The notes beneath the pieces are model-generated. The model did no database searches and had not been told where the DNA came from. It worked only from the letters and a program-made list of their open reading frames with translations. A program made the translations under genes and the position numbers. Shown in pieces: positions 18,041 through 26,747 of a stretch of DNA of 64,000 bases. The stretch's first letter is position 1, and every line of letters begins with the position of its first letter. This stretch comes from Spongiivirga sp046524175 (GTDB lineage Bacteria > Bacteroidota > Bacteroidia > Flavobacteriales > Flavobacteriaceae), in assembly GCF_046524175.1 (NCBI RefSeq), contig NZ_JBEFZF010000005.1:310001-374000 (forward strand), written 5' to 3'.

Positions 18041-19407
18041 ACAGCAATAATAAACCTAAACCAGAAAATACCCGGCGCGATTTTATGAAAAAAAGCGCCT
18101 TAATCGGCACTGGACTGGTTCTAGCTAAACCAATAAACATAATAGCAAATCCGATGTTTTCAAAGCAGAAGGTGAATGTTGGTGTGGTGGGATGCGGGAG
18201 TCGAGGCCGCGGTGTAATTTTTAGCAACATTCCTAAAATTGAAAGCGCTAACCTTGTTGCTGTATGTGATATTGTAAAAAATAGGAGAGAGGGCGCTAAG
18301 CGGCGATTTGAAAGAAAGTATGATACCAAAGTCAATGCCTATGAAGATTTTTATGACATGATTGCCAAAGAAAAACTAGATGCGGTGGTATTAACCACAC
18401 CTGATTTTTGGCATATGCAGCATACTGTCGATGCGTTAGAAAGTGGTTTACACGTGTATTGCGAAAAAGCAATGTCTAACAACCTAAAAGACGCCAAAAA
18501 AATGGCTAAAGCCATGAAAAAAACCGGAAAACTGCTCCAAATAGGTCGCCAGAGAAGAAGTAATGATCGATATCGGTTTATGTATAGTAAGCTGATACAA
18601 CAAGAAAAAATATTTGGTAATCTGACCCATGCAATTGGGCAATGGAACAGGTCAAAAATATACAGCTTTCCTAAAAGCCGCCAAGAAGCCCTTGATATGA
18701 CGGTTATGAAAAAGTACGGATTTGACAATCAAGATCAAGTTTATAACTGGCGCAATTACAAAAAATTGGGTGGTGGTGTTGTATCGGACTTAGGGTCACA
18801 TCAAATCGATATTTTCAATTGGTTTTTTAATGCATATCCGCATACCGTTTACGCCACCGGTAATAACTCCTATTACGGTCTGGAGCAAGCTGATACTATG
18901 GCTACTATTTTAGAATATGATACCCCTAACGGAAAAGCTATAGGTATTTATGAAAATATATCACATTCTCGAGCTATCGGAGTTAATGAACGCTTTATAG
19001 GTGACAAAGGGGCCTTCATCATTTCAGAAGGAAAAGATAACAAGATTTACCGCGAATCCAGAGTAAATGCCAATGAATGGCAGCAATATATTGATCGTGG
19101 ATTTTTGAAAAACCTTAGTGGCTTAAAAGGCTATAAATCTAAAGAACAGGGTGACTCAGGCATCAAAGAAACTGCACCACAAGTTAGCTACGAAATAAAT
19201 GAGATGCAGGAAATGGATAAGGTGTACAATCTAAATTCACATACGGCGCATTTATATAATTTCATAGAAGCAATCATAGGTAATGAAAAGTTAAACTACG
19301 ATGCTATATCATCGTATAAAAGTGAATTATGTATTTACAAGATACATGAGGCAATTAACGGTGGTGGCAAGAAGATTACTATACCTAAAAATGCCTACAA
19401 CATCTAA
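18037..19407 (+). CDS. Tat-exported Gfo/Idh/MocA family oxidoreductase
   Basis: The 456-residue protein begins with a twin-arginine signal (TRRDFMKKSALIGTGLVLA). It then has the NAD(P)-binding Rossmann motif VGVVGCGSRGRG (about residues 48-59) and the family motif YCEKAMS in place of the usual EKP. GGGVVSDLGSHQIDIFNWF matches the C-terminal Gfo/Idh domain. Tat export means it folds with its cofactor before crossing the membrane, as in GH109-like glycosidases and related sugar-modifying enzymes. It overlaps the ApbE gene by four bases, so the two are translationally coupled. Substrate unknown; a sugar or cyclitol is expected from the family. Confidence 0.88.
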   Translation: MNSNNKPKPENTRRDFMKKSALIGTGLVLAKPINIIANPMFSKQKVNVGVVGCGSRGRGVIFSNIPKIESANLVAVCDIVKNRREGAKRRFERKYDTKVNAYEDFYDMIAKEKLDAVVLTTPDFWHMQHTVDALESGLHVYCEKAMSNNLKDAKKMAKAMKKTGKLLQIGRQRRSNDRYRFMYSKLIQQEKIFGNLTHAIGQWNRSKIYSFPKSRQEALDMTVMKKYGFDNQDQVYNWRNYKKLGGGVVSDLGSHQIDIFNWFFNAYPHTVYATGNNSYYGLEQADTMATILEYDTPNGKAIGIYENISHSRAIGVNERFIGDKGAFIISEGKDNKIYRESRVNANEWQQYIDRGFLKNLSGLKGYKSKEQGDSGIKETAPQVSYEINEMQEMDKVYNLNSHTAHLYNFIEAIIGNEKLNYDAISSYKSELCIYKIHEAINGGGKKITIPKNAYNI

Positions 19408-19504
19408 TTTAAATTAAATATAGTCGACTTGCCTAAAATAAACATGAAGGGCTTCATACGGTAATTCAGTATCTTTACAAAAAGAATAATCGTGTACTGT
19501 TGCT

Positions 19505-19933
19505 ATGAAAAAAAAGCCGGATAATGTAGTTTATAATGAGAAATCAGAACAATATGAAGCGAACATACTTCCCTACGCTACAAACGTAGGATCACCGATT
19601 ATAAAAGTAGATGACGTTGCACTTTGGAAAAATAAGAATATCGCAAGTGCCAATCATCTTTTTGATACTCGCTTTAAAGAATTAAAGGCCGCTTACCAAA
19701 AGTTAATGACCGAATATGAGTATAACAAAATTATTTACAACGCCAAATTCACATTCGAACCTATAGTAGGTGAAGCCTATCATCTTTATGAAAAAAAGGA
19801 TGCAACGACCTTCCTTTCACTCATTGCACCTGAAGAATGTAATTTCAAACATTTAGGCTCTTTTAGTCTGAGAGCAGATAAAATTTGGGAGCGTATCGAT
19901 AACGATATCGTTAAGGAAACCAAGGCAAAGTAA
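19505..19933 (+). CDS. DUF2452-like conserved protein
   Basis: The 142-residue cytoplasmic protein has the features I associate with DUF2452: a KPDNVVYNEKSEQYEANILPYATNVGSP start and a C-terminal FLSLIAPEECNFKHLGSFSLRADKIWERI. A weak -7-like box (TATCTTTA, 19470-19477) precedes the ATG by 28 bases. Function unknown, and the neighbours give no clear hint. Confidence 0.7.
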   Translation: MKKKPDNVVYNEKSEQYEANILPYATNVGSPIIKVDDVALWKNKNIASANHLFDTRFKELKAAYQKLMTEYEYNKIIYNAKFTFEPIVGEAYHLYEKKDATTFLSLIAPEECNFKHLGSFSLRADKIWERIDNDIVKETKAK

Positions 19934-19990
19934 TTTACTAAAGTTCATCACAACTAGAGTTTATTCTATATTTATCTTAAATATTAGAAT

Positions 19991-21691
19991 ATGCTGCGTT
20001 ATTTTTTACTTTTCTCATGTTTCGTTCTAGTCGTAAGCTGCAAAAAATCACTATCAGAAATTAATGATTCACAGGTTGATGCAATTAGAATCAATCAAGT
20101 TGGTTATTATCCTAATGCGCCTAAAAAGGCCATTATAATTGATGGTAGCAATCTAAAAACCTATTCATTGGTTGACCTTGAATTAAATACTATTGTATTT
20201 GAAGGTAATTTAACGGAATCTACTACTTGGGAACTCGCTGGAGAACAGGTTCAAATCGCTGATTTCTCCAACTTTTCAAATCACGGTAGCTACCGTATTT
20301 ATGTTGAAGGGCTAGGATATTCTCATGCATTTGATATTGCCGATGATGTGTTAGAAGAACCTGCCAAAGCGACCGTCAAAGCATTGTATTATCAACGTGC
20401 CAGTACCGAACTTCCAGAAAAATATGCTGGAAAATGGGCTCGCAAAGCGGGTCATCCTGATAATGAGGTTACTTATCATTCTTCCTCAGGTAAAAAAGGA
20501 ACAATGGATGGTCATGGAGGCTGGTATGATGCTGGCGATTTCGGAAAGTATGTGGTAAACGGAGCTTATCCTCTAGGACAGATGATGACGTTTCATGAGC
20601 AATATCCAAATTTTTACAAGGATAATAGCTTGAATATTCCCGAGAGCGGCAATGGCATTTCAGATTTGTTAGATGAGTTAAAATATGAAATGAACTGGCT
20701 TTTACGAATGCAAGATGACGATGGTGGTGTATTTTTTAAACTGACTACCAAACGATTTACTGGTATGATCTTACCTGAAAAAGCCGCTGATGAGCGATTC
20801 GTTATCGGGAAATCGACCACCGCAAGCCTAAATTTTGCTGCGGTAGCAGCCAAAAGTGCACGAACGTTTAAAGAAGTTGACCCCGCATATGCTAATAGCT
20901 GTATGCTAGCAGCAATTAAAGCATATAACTGGGCAAAGAAAAACCCAGAAGTCGCCTTTAAAAACCCAGAAGATGTAGTTACCGGCGAATATGGAGATGA
21001 TGATTTTAGCCAAGAGTTTTATTGGGCAGCGGCCGAATTATATTTAACTACAGCTGAAGAATCTTACATAAACGATCTAAGATCAACTAGTGTCAATTTC
21101 AGCTTTAAGCCGGGAGAAAGTTGGGCAAATCATATGCATTATTTAGGGGCCATTGCACTTATTGATCATTTAGAAGATGGTGCACTTAAAACACAGTTAG
21201 AAACCGAAATTGTAGTTGCAGCAAATGAGCTATTAGGACTAACTGAAAAAACAGCCTATTTTCAGCCCATTTCTGATTTTCAATGGGGTTCAAATAGCGA
21301 TATCTTCAACACTGCAATGATTGTTGCAACTGCCTACCGTATAACAAAAAAGCCACAATACTTAAAAACAGTACAAGAAATTGCAGATTATGTATTTGGC
21401 AAAAATGCCACAGCTTATAGCTTTGTAACTGGTTTCGGAGATAAAACTCCAATGTATATACATCACCGTCAAAGTGCTGGTGATGCAATTAAAGAACCCG
21501 TACCAGGATTCATCTCCGGTGGCCCAAATAATCGTAAACAAGATAAAGATCAAGTAACATATCCCGAAAACAAAGCCCCAATGAAAGCATGGGCAGATCA
21601 AGAAGCTAGCTATGCCAGTAATGAAATTTGCCTGAATTGGAATTCATCAGCGGTTTATGTACTTGGTTTTTTAGCAAACGAAAGCAACTAG
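19991..21691 (+). CDS. GH9 endo-beta-glucanase (cellulase) lipoprotein
   Basis: The 566-residue protein has a lipobox LVVSC (Cys17). An N-terminal cellulase Ig-like domain (residues about 28-115, starting IRINQVGYYP) precedes a GH9 (alpha/alpha)6 barrel. Catalytic motifs are present: GGWYDAGDFGKY with Asp180 and Asp183, the His-containing MYIHHRQSAGD, and the C-terminal NEICLNWNS with acid Glu545. The enzyme should cleave beta-1,4 bonds in cellulose or mixed-linkage beta-glucan, or act as an exo-glucosidase as some bacterial GH9 enzymes do. The GH1 gene follows 30 bases later, so the two probably act in series: surface or periplasmic cleavage, then intracellular hydrolysis. Confidence 0.93.
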   Translation: MLRYFLLFSCFVLVVSCKKSLSEINDSQVDAIRINQVGYYPNAPKKAIIIDGSNLKTYSLVDLELNTIVFEGNLTESTTWELAGEQVQIADFSNFSNHGSYRIYVEGLGYSHAFDIADDVLEEPAKATVKALYYQRASTELPEKYAGKWARKAGHPDNEVTYHSSSGKKGTMDGHGGWYDAGDFGKYVVNGAYPLGQMMTFHEQYPNFYKDNSLNIPESGNGISDLLDELKYEMNWLLRMQDDDGGVFFKLTTKRFTGMILPEKAADERFVIGKSTTASLNFAAVAAKSARTFKEVDPAYANSCMLAAIKAYNWAKKNPEVAFKNPEDVVTGEYGDDDFSQEFYWAAAELYLTTAEESYINDLRSTSVNFSFKPGESWANHMHYLGAIALIDHLEDGALKTQLETEIVVAANELLGLTEKTAYFQPISDFQWGSNSDIFNTAMIVATAYRITKKPQYLKTVQEIADYVFGKNATAYSFVTGFGDKTPMYIHHRQSAGDAIKEPVPGFISGGPNNRKQDKDQVTYPENKAPMKAWADQEASYASNEICLNWNSSAVYVLGFLANESN

Positions 21692-21721
21692 TATTTTGCA
21701 ACACTTAAGCTCCTAAAAAAC

Positions 21722-23113
21722 ATGACAAATTTTCCAAATGATTTTATTTGGGGTAGCGCAACCTCATCCTATCAAATTGAAGGCGCTCATGATAAAGATG
21801 GTAAAGGCCCCTCTATTTGGGATAAATTCTGCAAGACCCCTGGAAATGTTTTAAATAATGATAATGGTAACATTGCTATAGATCATTATCATCGATTTAA
21901 GGAGGATATTGCCTTATTAAAAAAACAAGGATTTACAGCCTATCGATTCTCCATTTCCTGGGCCCGTATCTTACCAAATGGAAAAGGTCAGGTTAATGAA
22001 AAGGGAATTGAGTTTTACAATAAACTAATTGACGAATTACTAGCTAATGATATACAACCATGGGTTACACTATATCATTGGGATTTGCCTCAAGCACTAT
22101 ACGAATCAAAAGAAGATTGGCTTAATCCTGTTATAAGTGATCATTTTGAAGAATATGCTACCATTTGTTTTGATCGTTTCGGAGATCGTGTAAAACATTG
22201 GATCACTCTTAACGAACCCTGGGTAGCGGCAATTTTAGGCTACGGGCAAGGAGTTTTTGCCCCAGGTCATATTTCTAACAGCGAACCTTATTTGGCAGCA
22301 CATCATATGCTTATTGCGCATGCCAAAGCGGTAAATATATATAAAAGCTACTTTAAAAGTCAACACGGTACCATTGGCATCACCAATAATTGTGATTGGA
22401 GAGAACCTATTGACCAGCAACCAAAAAATATTGAGGCCGCTGAACGTGCACTATTGTTTTTTCTGGGTTGGTTTGCAGATCCTATTTGGTTAGGTGACTA
22501 TCCACAGGTAATGAAAGACCGTTTAGGCGATAGGCTGCCTGTTTTTACTAAATCTGAAAAAGTGCTTCTTAAAGACTCCTCAGATTTTTTCGGCCTTAAT
22601 CACTACACAACCATGTACGCTGCTGAGCAAGATGAAGATGCAGAAGAAGTCTCTGCTTACGGTAATGGTGGTCTATCAGAAGATCAAGATGTACAATTAT
22701 CTCAAGATCCCAAATGGCCGCTTACTGATTTTAATTGGGCAGTTGTTCCATGGGGCTGCACCAAAATGCTTCAATGGATTGCAGACAGATATGACAATCC
22801 CAATATTATTATTACTGAAAATGGCTGTGCATATCATGACGAAGTTCAAAATGGCGAAGTGCATGATGAACGAAGAGTTGAATTTTATAAATCATATATA
22901 GAAGCTTGTGACGATGCTATACAAAATGGCGTTAGCCTAAAGGGCTATTTTGCTTGGAGTATGTTTGATAATTTTGAATGGGCATCCGGATATTCTCAAC
23001 GTTTCGGTATTAATTATATTGATTACGATACTTTAGAACGTATCCCAAAAGACTCGGCGAAATGGTTTACCAAGATTATTAAAAAACATCAGGAGAAAGC
23101 GATTACTATTTAA
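21722..23113 (+). CDS. bglA: GH1 beta-glucosidase
   Basis: The 463-residue protein is a full-length family 1 glycosidase: N-terminal FIWGSATSSYQIEGA, acid/base motif TLNEPW (Glu165), nucleophile motif IITENG (Glu366), and C-terminal WSMFDNFEWASGY, the aglycone/glucose-binding segment. There is no signal peptide, so it acts on imported cellobiose- or laminaribiose-type disaccharides in the cytoplasm. It follows the GH9 gene by 30 bases and probably shares its transcript. The symbol is by family; specificity within GH1 (beta-glucosidase against beta-galactosidase or fucosidase) cannot be fixed from sequence. Confidence 0.93.
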   Translation: MTNFPNDFIWGSATSSYQIEGAHDKDGKGPSIWDKFCKTPGNVLNNDNGNIAIDHYHRFKEDIALLKKQGFTAYRFSISWARILPNGKGQVNEKGIEFYNKLIDELLANDIQPWVTLYHWDLPQALYESKEDWLNPVISDHFEEYATICFDRFGDRVKHWITLNEPWVAAILGYGQGVFAPGHISNSEPYLAAHHMLIAHAKAVNIYKSYFKSQHGTIGITNNCDWREPIDQQPKNIEAAERALLFFLGWFADPIWLGDYPQVMKDRLGDRLPVFTKSEKVLLKDSSDFFGLNHYTTMYAAEQDEDAEEVSAYGNGGLSEDQDVQLSQDPKWPLTDFNWAVVPWGCTKMLQWIADRYDNPNIIITENGCAYHDEVQNGEVHDERRVEFYKSYIEACDDAIQNGVSLKGYFAWSMFDNFEWASGYSQRFGINYIDYDTLERIPKDSAKWFTKIIKKHQEKAITI

Positions 23114-23127
23114 TCTTCTACTCTCAA

Positions 23128-23463
23128 CTAAACGTTTCTTTTTACATAGGCAAATTTAACTGCGGTGCCGACAATCGAAACCATGGTTACTCCGTTTGCA
23201 CCCATCATTTCAATATCAAAAGAAATACCAACAACAGCGTCTGCACTTAAATTTGTGGCATTTTCACGTAGTTTTTGAAACGCCTCTTCTTTGGCTTCTT
23301 CTAAACCATTTTCATAATTTTCGTAATACTTTTTGCTATTAAACATATCTTTAAACGACATGCCTTTAGTTCCATAGTTGACAACATAGGTTGTTCCAGT
23401 GACCACTCCGAGGTAGTTAGCAATTGTTTTTCCATCAACCGAGTTTGTTGTAGTTAATATCAT
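23128..23463 (-). CDS. YbjQ/UPF0145 family protein
   Basis: The 111-residue protein has the family pattern: MILTTTNSVDGKTI at the start, GVVTGTTYVVNYGTKG, a charged helix with EEAFQKLRENATNLSADAVVGISFD, and a GTAVKF-like end. Members form small pentameric beta-rich rings and are sometimes called putative heavy-metal-binding proteins; their role is unknown. It converges on the GH1 gene with only 14 bases between the stops and no obvious terminator hairpin. Confidence 0.88.
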   Translation of the reverse strand: MILTTTNSVDGKTIANYLGVVTGTTYVVNYGTKGMSFKDMFNSKKYYENYENGLEEAKEEAFQKLRENATNLSADAVVGISFDIEMMGANGVTMVSIVGTAVKFAYVKRNV

Positions 23464-23566
23464 AAATTGTTCTTTACCTAATTGGTAGTAAAAATAGCTT
23501 TAGTGTTACATCATAATACCAATTGAATTTTTGTTTCTTTGCTACTACAAAAATCAACGATTAGGC

Positions 23567-24997
23567 TTGGACACACTAAAGCGTTTTTTTAAAGATACTG
23601 CTATTTATGGTGTAACAACCGTACTTGCTAGATTTGTTGGCTTTGTATTAGTACCCTTGCATACGTGGGCTATGGGTACCGTTGACTATTCTAGTGTAAC
23701 CACGTTTTTTGTGTATGCTGCGTTCTTCAATGTGTTACTTAGTTATGGTATGGAAACGGCCTTTTTCCGTTTTTTTAACACACAAAAAGATAAGCATACG
23801 GTCTACTCAACTTCTTTGATAAGCTTAACTACTTCAACAATCTTATTTTTTATTGGGGTTTGGCTTTTTAAAGATCTTATTGCTGATTTTATTCAAGTAG
23901 ATCGGTACTACTTCAAAATATTGGTAGGAATTACTGTTCTAGATGCATTGGTAGTTGCTCCTTTTGCTTATTTAAGAGCAACGAATCGCCCTATTCGTTT
24001 CGCAGGTGTAAAACTAACCAATATTGCCGTTGTTGGATTTTTAAATCTCTTTTTTCTATGGATGATTCCTACTTTTAATTGGAATTTTTCTTTTTACGAT
24101 AAACAAGAATTACTACAGTATGTTTTTTGGGCTAATCTAGCTGCAAGCGCTGTTACACTCTTGTTGTTATTACCCTTGTTTTTTAAAGTCAAGCTCCATT
24201 TTGACACTAGGCTTTTTAAAAAATTACTGCGTTATGGTTGGCCTATTTTAGCTGCAGGAATTGCTTTTGTGATCAACGAGAATTTAGATAAGTTAATGCT
24301 TGAACAAATGATTGATAAAGATGTAATGGGTGCCTATGCTGGGTGCTATAAAATTGCGGTTTTTATGACCATTTTTATACAAGCTTTCCGTTTGGGTGCC
24401 GAGCCTTTCTTTTTTAGTCATGCCACATCAGAAAATGCAACAGCAAATTATGCTACTATTTTAAAATATTTTGTCATTGCTGGATCGTTAGGACTTTTAA
24501 TCATTGTTTGTTTTATCGATCCGCTTAAAGACTTTATCGTTCGTGATAAAAGCTATCATAAAGCCATTGATATTGTTCCTATTGTACTGCTAGCCAATTT
24601 GTGTTTGGGTATTTATCACAATTTATCTATTTGGTATAAACTGACGGATAAAACGAGGTATGGTATGTACATTTCGATTATAGGTGCTGCTATAACCATC
24701 ATATTTAACTGGGTAATGATTCCAAAAATAGGATTCATTGCCTCCGCTTGGGCTACTTTGGCAGCATACGGTGGTATGATGATTATTTCATATCAATTGG
24801 GCAAAAAATACTATCCTGTGCCCTACGATTTAAAGAAAATCGGATTTTACCTAGCATTCGCAATCGGATTAGCAGCCTTGTCATATCTACAATTCCGCGC
24901 CAATTATTGGTTAGCAACCACTTTAGTTTTAGTATTTTTGGCTGCCGCTTTTTTCATAGAAAAAAGAGAGTTACAACTAATTTTCAAACGATCATAA
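23567..24997 (+). CDS. Polysaccharide flippase (Wzx/MATE-like, MOP superfamily)
   Basis: The 476-residue protein is highly hydrophobic with about 12-14 membrane spans and the polysaccharide-biosynthesis pattern DTAIYGVTTVLARFVGFVLVPLHT at the N-terminus. It should flip a lipid-linked glycan across the inner membrane. The start is uncertain: TTG at 23567 (MDTLKRFFKD) fits the family; an earlier TTG at 23531 adds 12 residues. It begins a gene run with dut, a sugar nucleotidyltransferase, a TPR protein, a DUF4292 lipoprotein and an EnvC-like protein, an arrangement I recall as common in Flavobacteriia. An envelope-polysaccharide role is therefore likely. Confidence 0.88.
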   Translation: MDTLKRFFKDTAIYGVTTVLARFVGFVLVPLHTWAMGTVDYSSVTTFFVYAAFFNVLLSYGMETAFFRFFNTQKDKHTVYSTSLISLTTSTILFFIGVWLFKDLIADFIQVDRYYFKILVGITVLDALVVAPFAYLRATNRPIRFAGVKLTNIAVVGFLNLFFLWMIPTFNWNFSFYDKQELLQYVFWANLAASAVTLLLLLPLFFKVKLHFDTRLFKKLLRYGWPILAAGIAFVINENLDKLMLEQMIDKDVMGAYAGCYKIAVFMTIFIQAFRLGAEPFFFSHATSENATANYATILKYFVIAGSLGLLIIVCFIDPLKDFIVRDKSYHKAIDIVPIVLLANLCLGIYHNLSIWYKLTDKTRYGMYISIIGAAITIIFNWVMIPKIGFIASAWATLAAYGGMMIISYQLGKKYYPVPYDLKKIGFYLAFAIGLAALSYLQFRANYWLATTLVLVFLAAAFFIEKRELQLIFKRS

Positions 24998-25017
24998 ATA
25001 CATTGATAACGGAACGA

Positions 25018-25452
25018 ATGAAAGTTCAAATCGTCAACAAATCAAAACACACATTACCCAATTACGAAACAGTGGCCTCCGCTGGGATGGATATTAGGGC
25101 GAACATCGATGCTCCTATCACTTTAAAACCGCTGGAACGAACTATTGTAAAAACCGGTTTATTTATTGCTTTACCAGTTGGCTTTGAAGCACAGGTACGC
25201 CCTCGTAGCGGACTTGCTGCAAAAAAAGGAATTACCGTATTGAATGCCCCCGGTACTGTAGATGCGGATTATAGGGGAGAAATTGGTGTGATCCTAATTA
25301 ATTTATCAAATGAGGACTTTATTATTGAAGATGGCGAACGTGTTGCTCAGTTGGTTATTGCAAAACACGAACAAGCTCAGTGGGAATTAGTTGAGGTACT
25401 TTCTGAAACTGATCGAGGAGCTGGTGGCTTTGGAAGTACGGGAACAACTTAA
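25018..25452 (+). CDS. dut: dUTP diphosphatase
   Basis: The 144-residue protein has all five trimeric dUTPase motifs in order: ASAGMDIRA, RPRSGLAAKKG, TVDADYRGEIGV with the catalytic Asp, GERVAQLVI, and the C-terminal P-loop-like RGAGGFGSTG. It hydrolyses dUTP to dUMP and pyrophosphate, keeping uracil out of DNA and supplying thymidylate synthesis. The ATG at 25018 is 20 bases after the flippase stop; a much longer open frame starting inside the flippase gene is an artefact. Two hairpins follow the stop. Confidence 0.96.
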   Translation: MKVQIVNKSKHTLPNYETVASAGMDIRANIDAPITLKPLERTIVKTGLFIALPVGFEAQVRPRSGLAAKKGITVLNAPGTVDADYRGEIGVILINLSNEDFIIEDGERVAQLVIAKHEQAQWELVEVLSETDRGAGGFGSTGTT

Positions 25453-25460
25453 CAAGACAA

Positions 25461-25530
25461 TTGTCATTCCCTCAAAAGAGGGAATCCTTAAATATACAAA
25501 CAAACAAGATTCCTGCTTTCGCAGGAATGA
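25461..25530. repeat. Paired palindromic repeats (BIME-like) between dut and nucleotidyltransferase
   Basis: Two hairpins stand 23 bases apart: ATTCCCTC-AAAA-GAGGGAAT (25466-25485) and ATTCCTGC-TTTC-GCAGGAAT (25509-25528). The outer flanks TCATTCC and GGAATGA mirror each other, so the pair has overall dyad symmetry. This is the layout of REP/BIME elements, and similar palindromes are widespread in flavobacterial intergenic DNA. They may stabilise the dut mRNA end or attenuate read-through into the next gene. Confidence 0.85.
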
Positions 25531-25545
25531 TAAAAAAAAGAATAC

Positions 25546-26562
25546 ATGAAAATAATAGTGCCTATGGCAGGTCGCGGTAGCAGACTTCGCCCACATACCT
25601 TAACTGTCCCCAAACCATTAATTCCTGTAGCAGGAAAACCAATAGTGCACCGATTGGTAACTGATATTGCCGGAGTGCTTAAACAAGACATCGAAGAAAT
25701 TGCCTTTATTCTTGGCGACCCCGCCTTTTTTGGAGATGATGTTATTAGAAGCTTAGAAGAGCTTGCAAAAGGTTTGGGTGCAAAAGCAAGTATATATCGC
25801 CAATTAGATCCAAAAGGAACAGGTCATGCCATTATGTGTGCCGAACCTTCATTAAGTGGTCCGGCAGTAATTGCTTATGCAGATACGTTAATTCGTGCTG
25901 ATTTTGATCTTGATCCTAATGCTGATAGTGTTATTTGGACCAAGAAAGTTGAAAATCCGGAAGCCTATGGTGTTGTAAATTTGAATGAGAACGATGAGAT
26001 TATTGAACTCGTTGAAAAACCAACAGAATTTGTTAGCGACCAAGCGGTAATTGGTATTTACTATTTTAAGGATGTAGGAATATTGAAAAACGAACTGCAA
26101 TACGTACTAGATAATAATATCATCAATGGCGGCGAATATCAGATCAATGATGGAATCAAGCAGATGATGGCCAAAGGAAAGATATTTAAAACTGGTACCG
26201 TTGATGAGTGGATGGACTGCGGTAACAAAAATGTCACCGTTGAAACCAATCAGCGTATGCTTAACTTCTTACATGCCGATGGTGAAAAACTGGTTGCAGA
26301 TTCAGCCAACATTGAAAATTCGGAAGTGATTGAACCTTGTTTTATTGGAGAGGGTGTGGTAATTAGTAATTCGAAAATAGGACCTCATGTTTCTATCGGA
26401 AAAGGAACCAAAATCATCGATTCTACACTAAAAAATAGCTTGATTCAAAACGAATCAGAGATTAAAAATGCCAAATTAAATAATGCCATGGTGGGTAATC
26501 ATGCTAAATTTGATGGTGATTTCACAACAATAAGTATTGGAGATTATTCAGTTTTAGAATAG
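25546..26562 (+). CDS. Sugar-1-phosphate nucleotidyltransferase with left-handed beta-helix
   Basis: The 338-residue protein has an N-terminal nucleotidyltransferase domain with the signature MKIIVPMAGRGSRLRP and the PKPLIPVAGKP lysine motif, the metal-binding AYADTLI segment, and VEKPTEF. It ends in a short left-handed beta-helix of hexapeptide repeats (residues about 250-335: IEPCFIGEGVVI, IGPHVSIGKGT). It resembles bacterial glucose-1-phosphate thymidylyl/uridylyltransferases and the pyrophosphorylase half of GlmU. It should make an NDP-sugar for envelope glycans, fitting the flippase nearby. Which sugar and nucleotide cannot be decided. Confidence 0.88.
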   Translation: MKIIVPMAGRGSRLRPHTLTVPKPLIPVAGKPIVHRLVTDIAGVLKQDIEEIAFILGDPAFFGDDVIRSLEELAKGLGAKASIYRQLDPKGTGHAIMCAEPSLSGPAVIAYADTLIRADFDLDPNADSVIWTKKVENPEAYGVVNLNENDEIIELVEKPTEFVSDQAVIGIYYFKDVGILKNELQYVLDNNIINGGEYQINDGIKQMMAKGKIFKTGTVDEWMDCGNKNVTVETNQRMLNFLHADGEKLVADSANIENSEVIEPCFIGEGVVISNSKIGPHVSIGKGTKIIDSTLKNSLIQNESEIKNAKLNNAMVGNHAKFDGDFTTISIGDYSVLE

Positions 26563-26591
26563 GTTTAATCCTAACAAAACTAACATTCTAC

Positions 26592-26620
26592 ATTGTCAGA
26601 TTGAGCGCAATCGAAATCTT
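26592..26620. repeat. Short palindromic intergenic repeat
   Basis: GATTGAGCGCAATC (26599-26612) is a palindrome with five-base arms around AGCG, embedded in TTGTCAGATTGAGCGCAATCG. Sequences of this type (gtcag-ttgagcgca-tcgaa) are common dispersed repeats in Flavobacteriaceae. It lies in the 185-base gap before the TPR gene, which otherwise shows nothing recognisable. Confidence 0.6.
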
Positions 26621-26747
26621 ATTGCTTCTTTTATATTGTTATCAAATCCGCTCTAACTGTTACGATAATCCAGCCTATATCCTATATTTTAGTTAATCAA
26701 AGCCCATTTTACATCAAAATGCGTAATTTACGGTCAAAACCTACCTG

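Noticed and set aside
24748..25017. N-terminal extension of dUTPase inside the flippase gene
   Set aside because: The dUTPase domain starts at the ATG at 25018; the upstream part is an out-of-frame reading of the flippase end.
25387..25596. Small minus-strand open frame over the dut/nucleotidyltransferase gap
   Set aside because: It is a translation of the palindromic repeat pair (an LRKQES-type string), a known kind of spurious frame.
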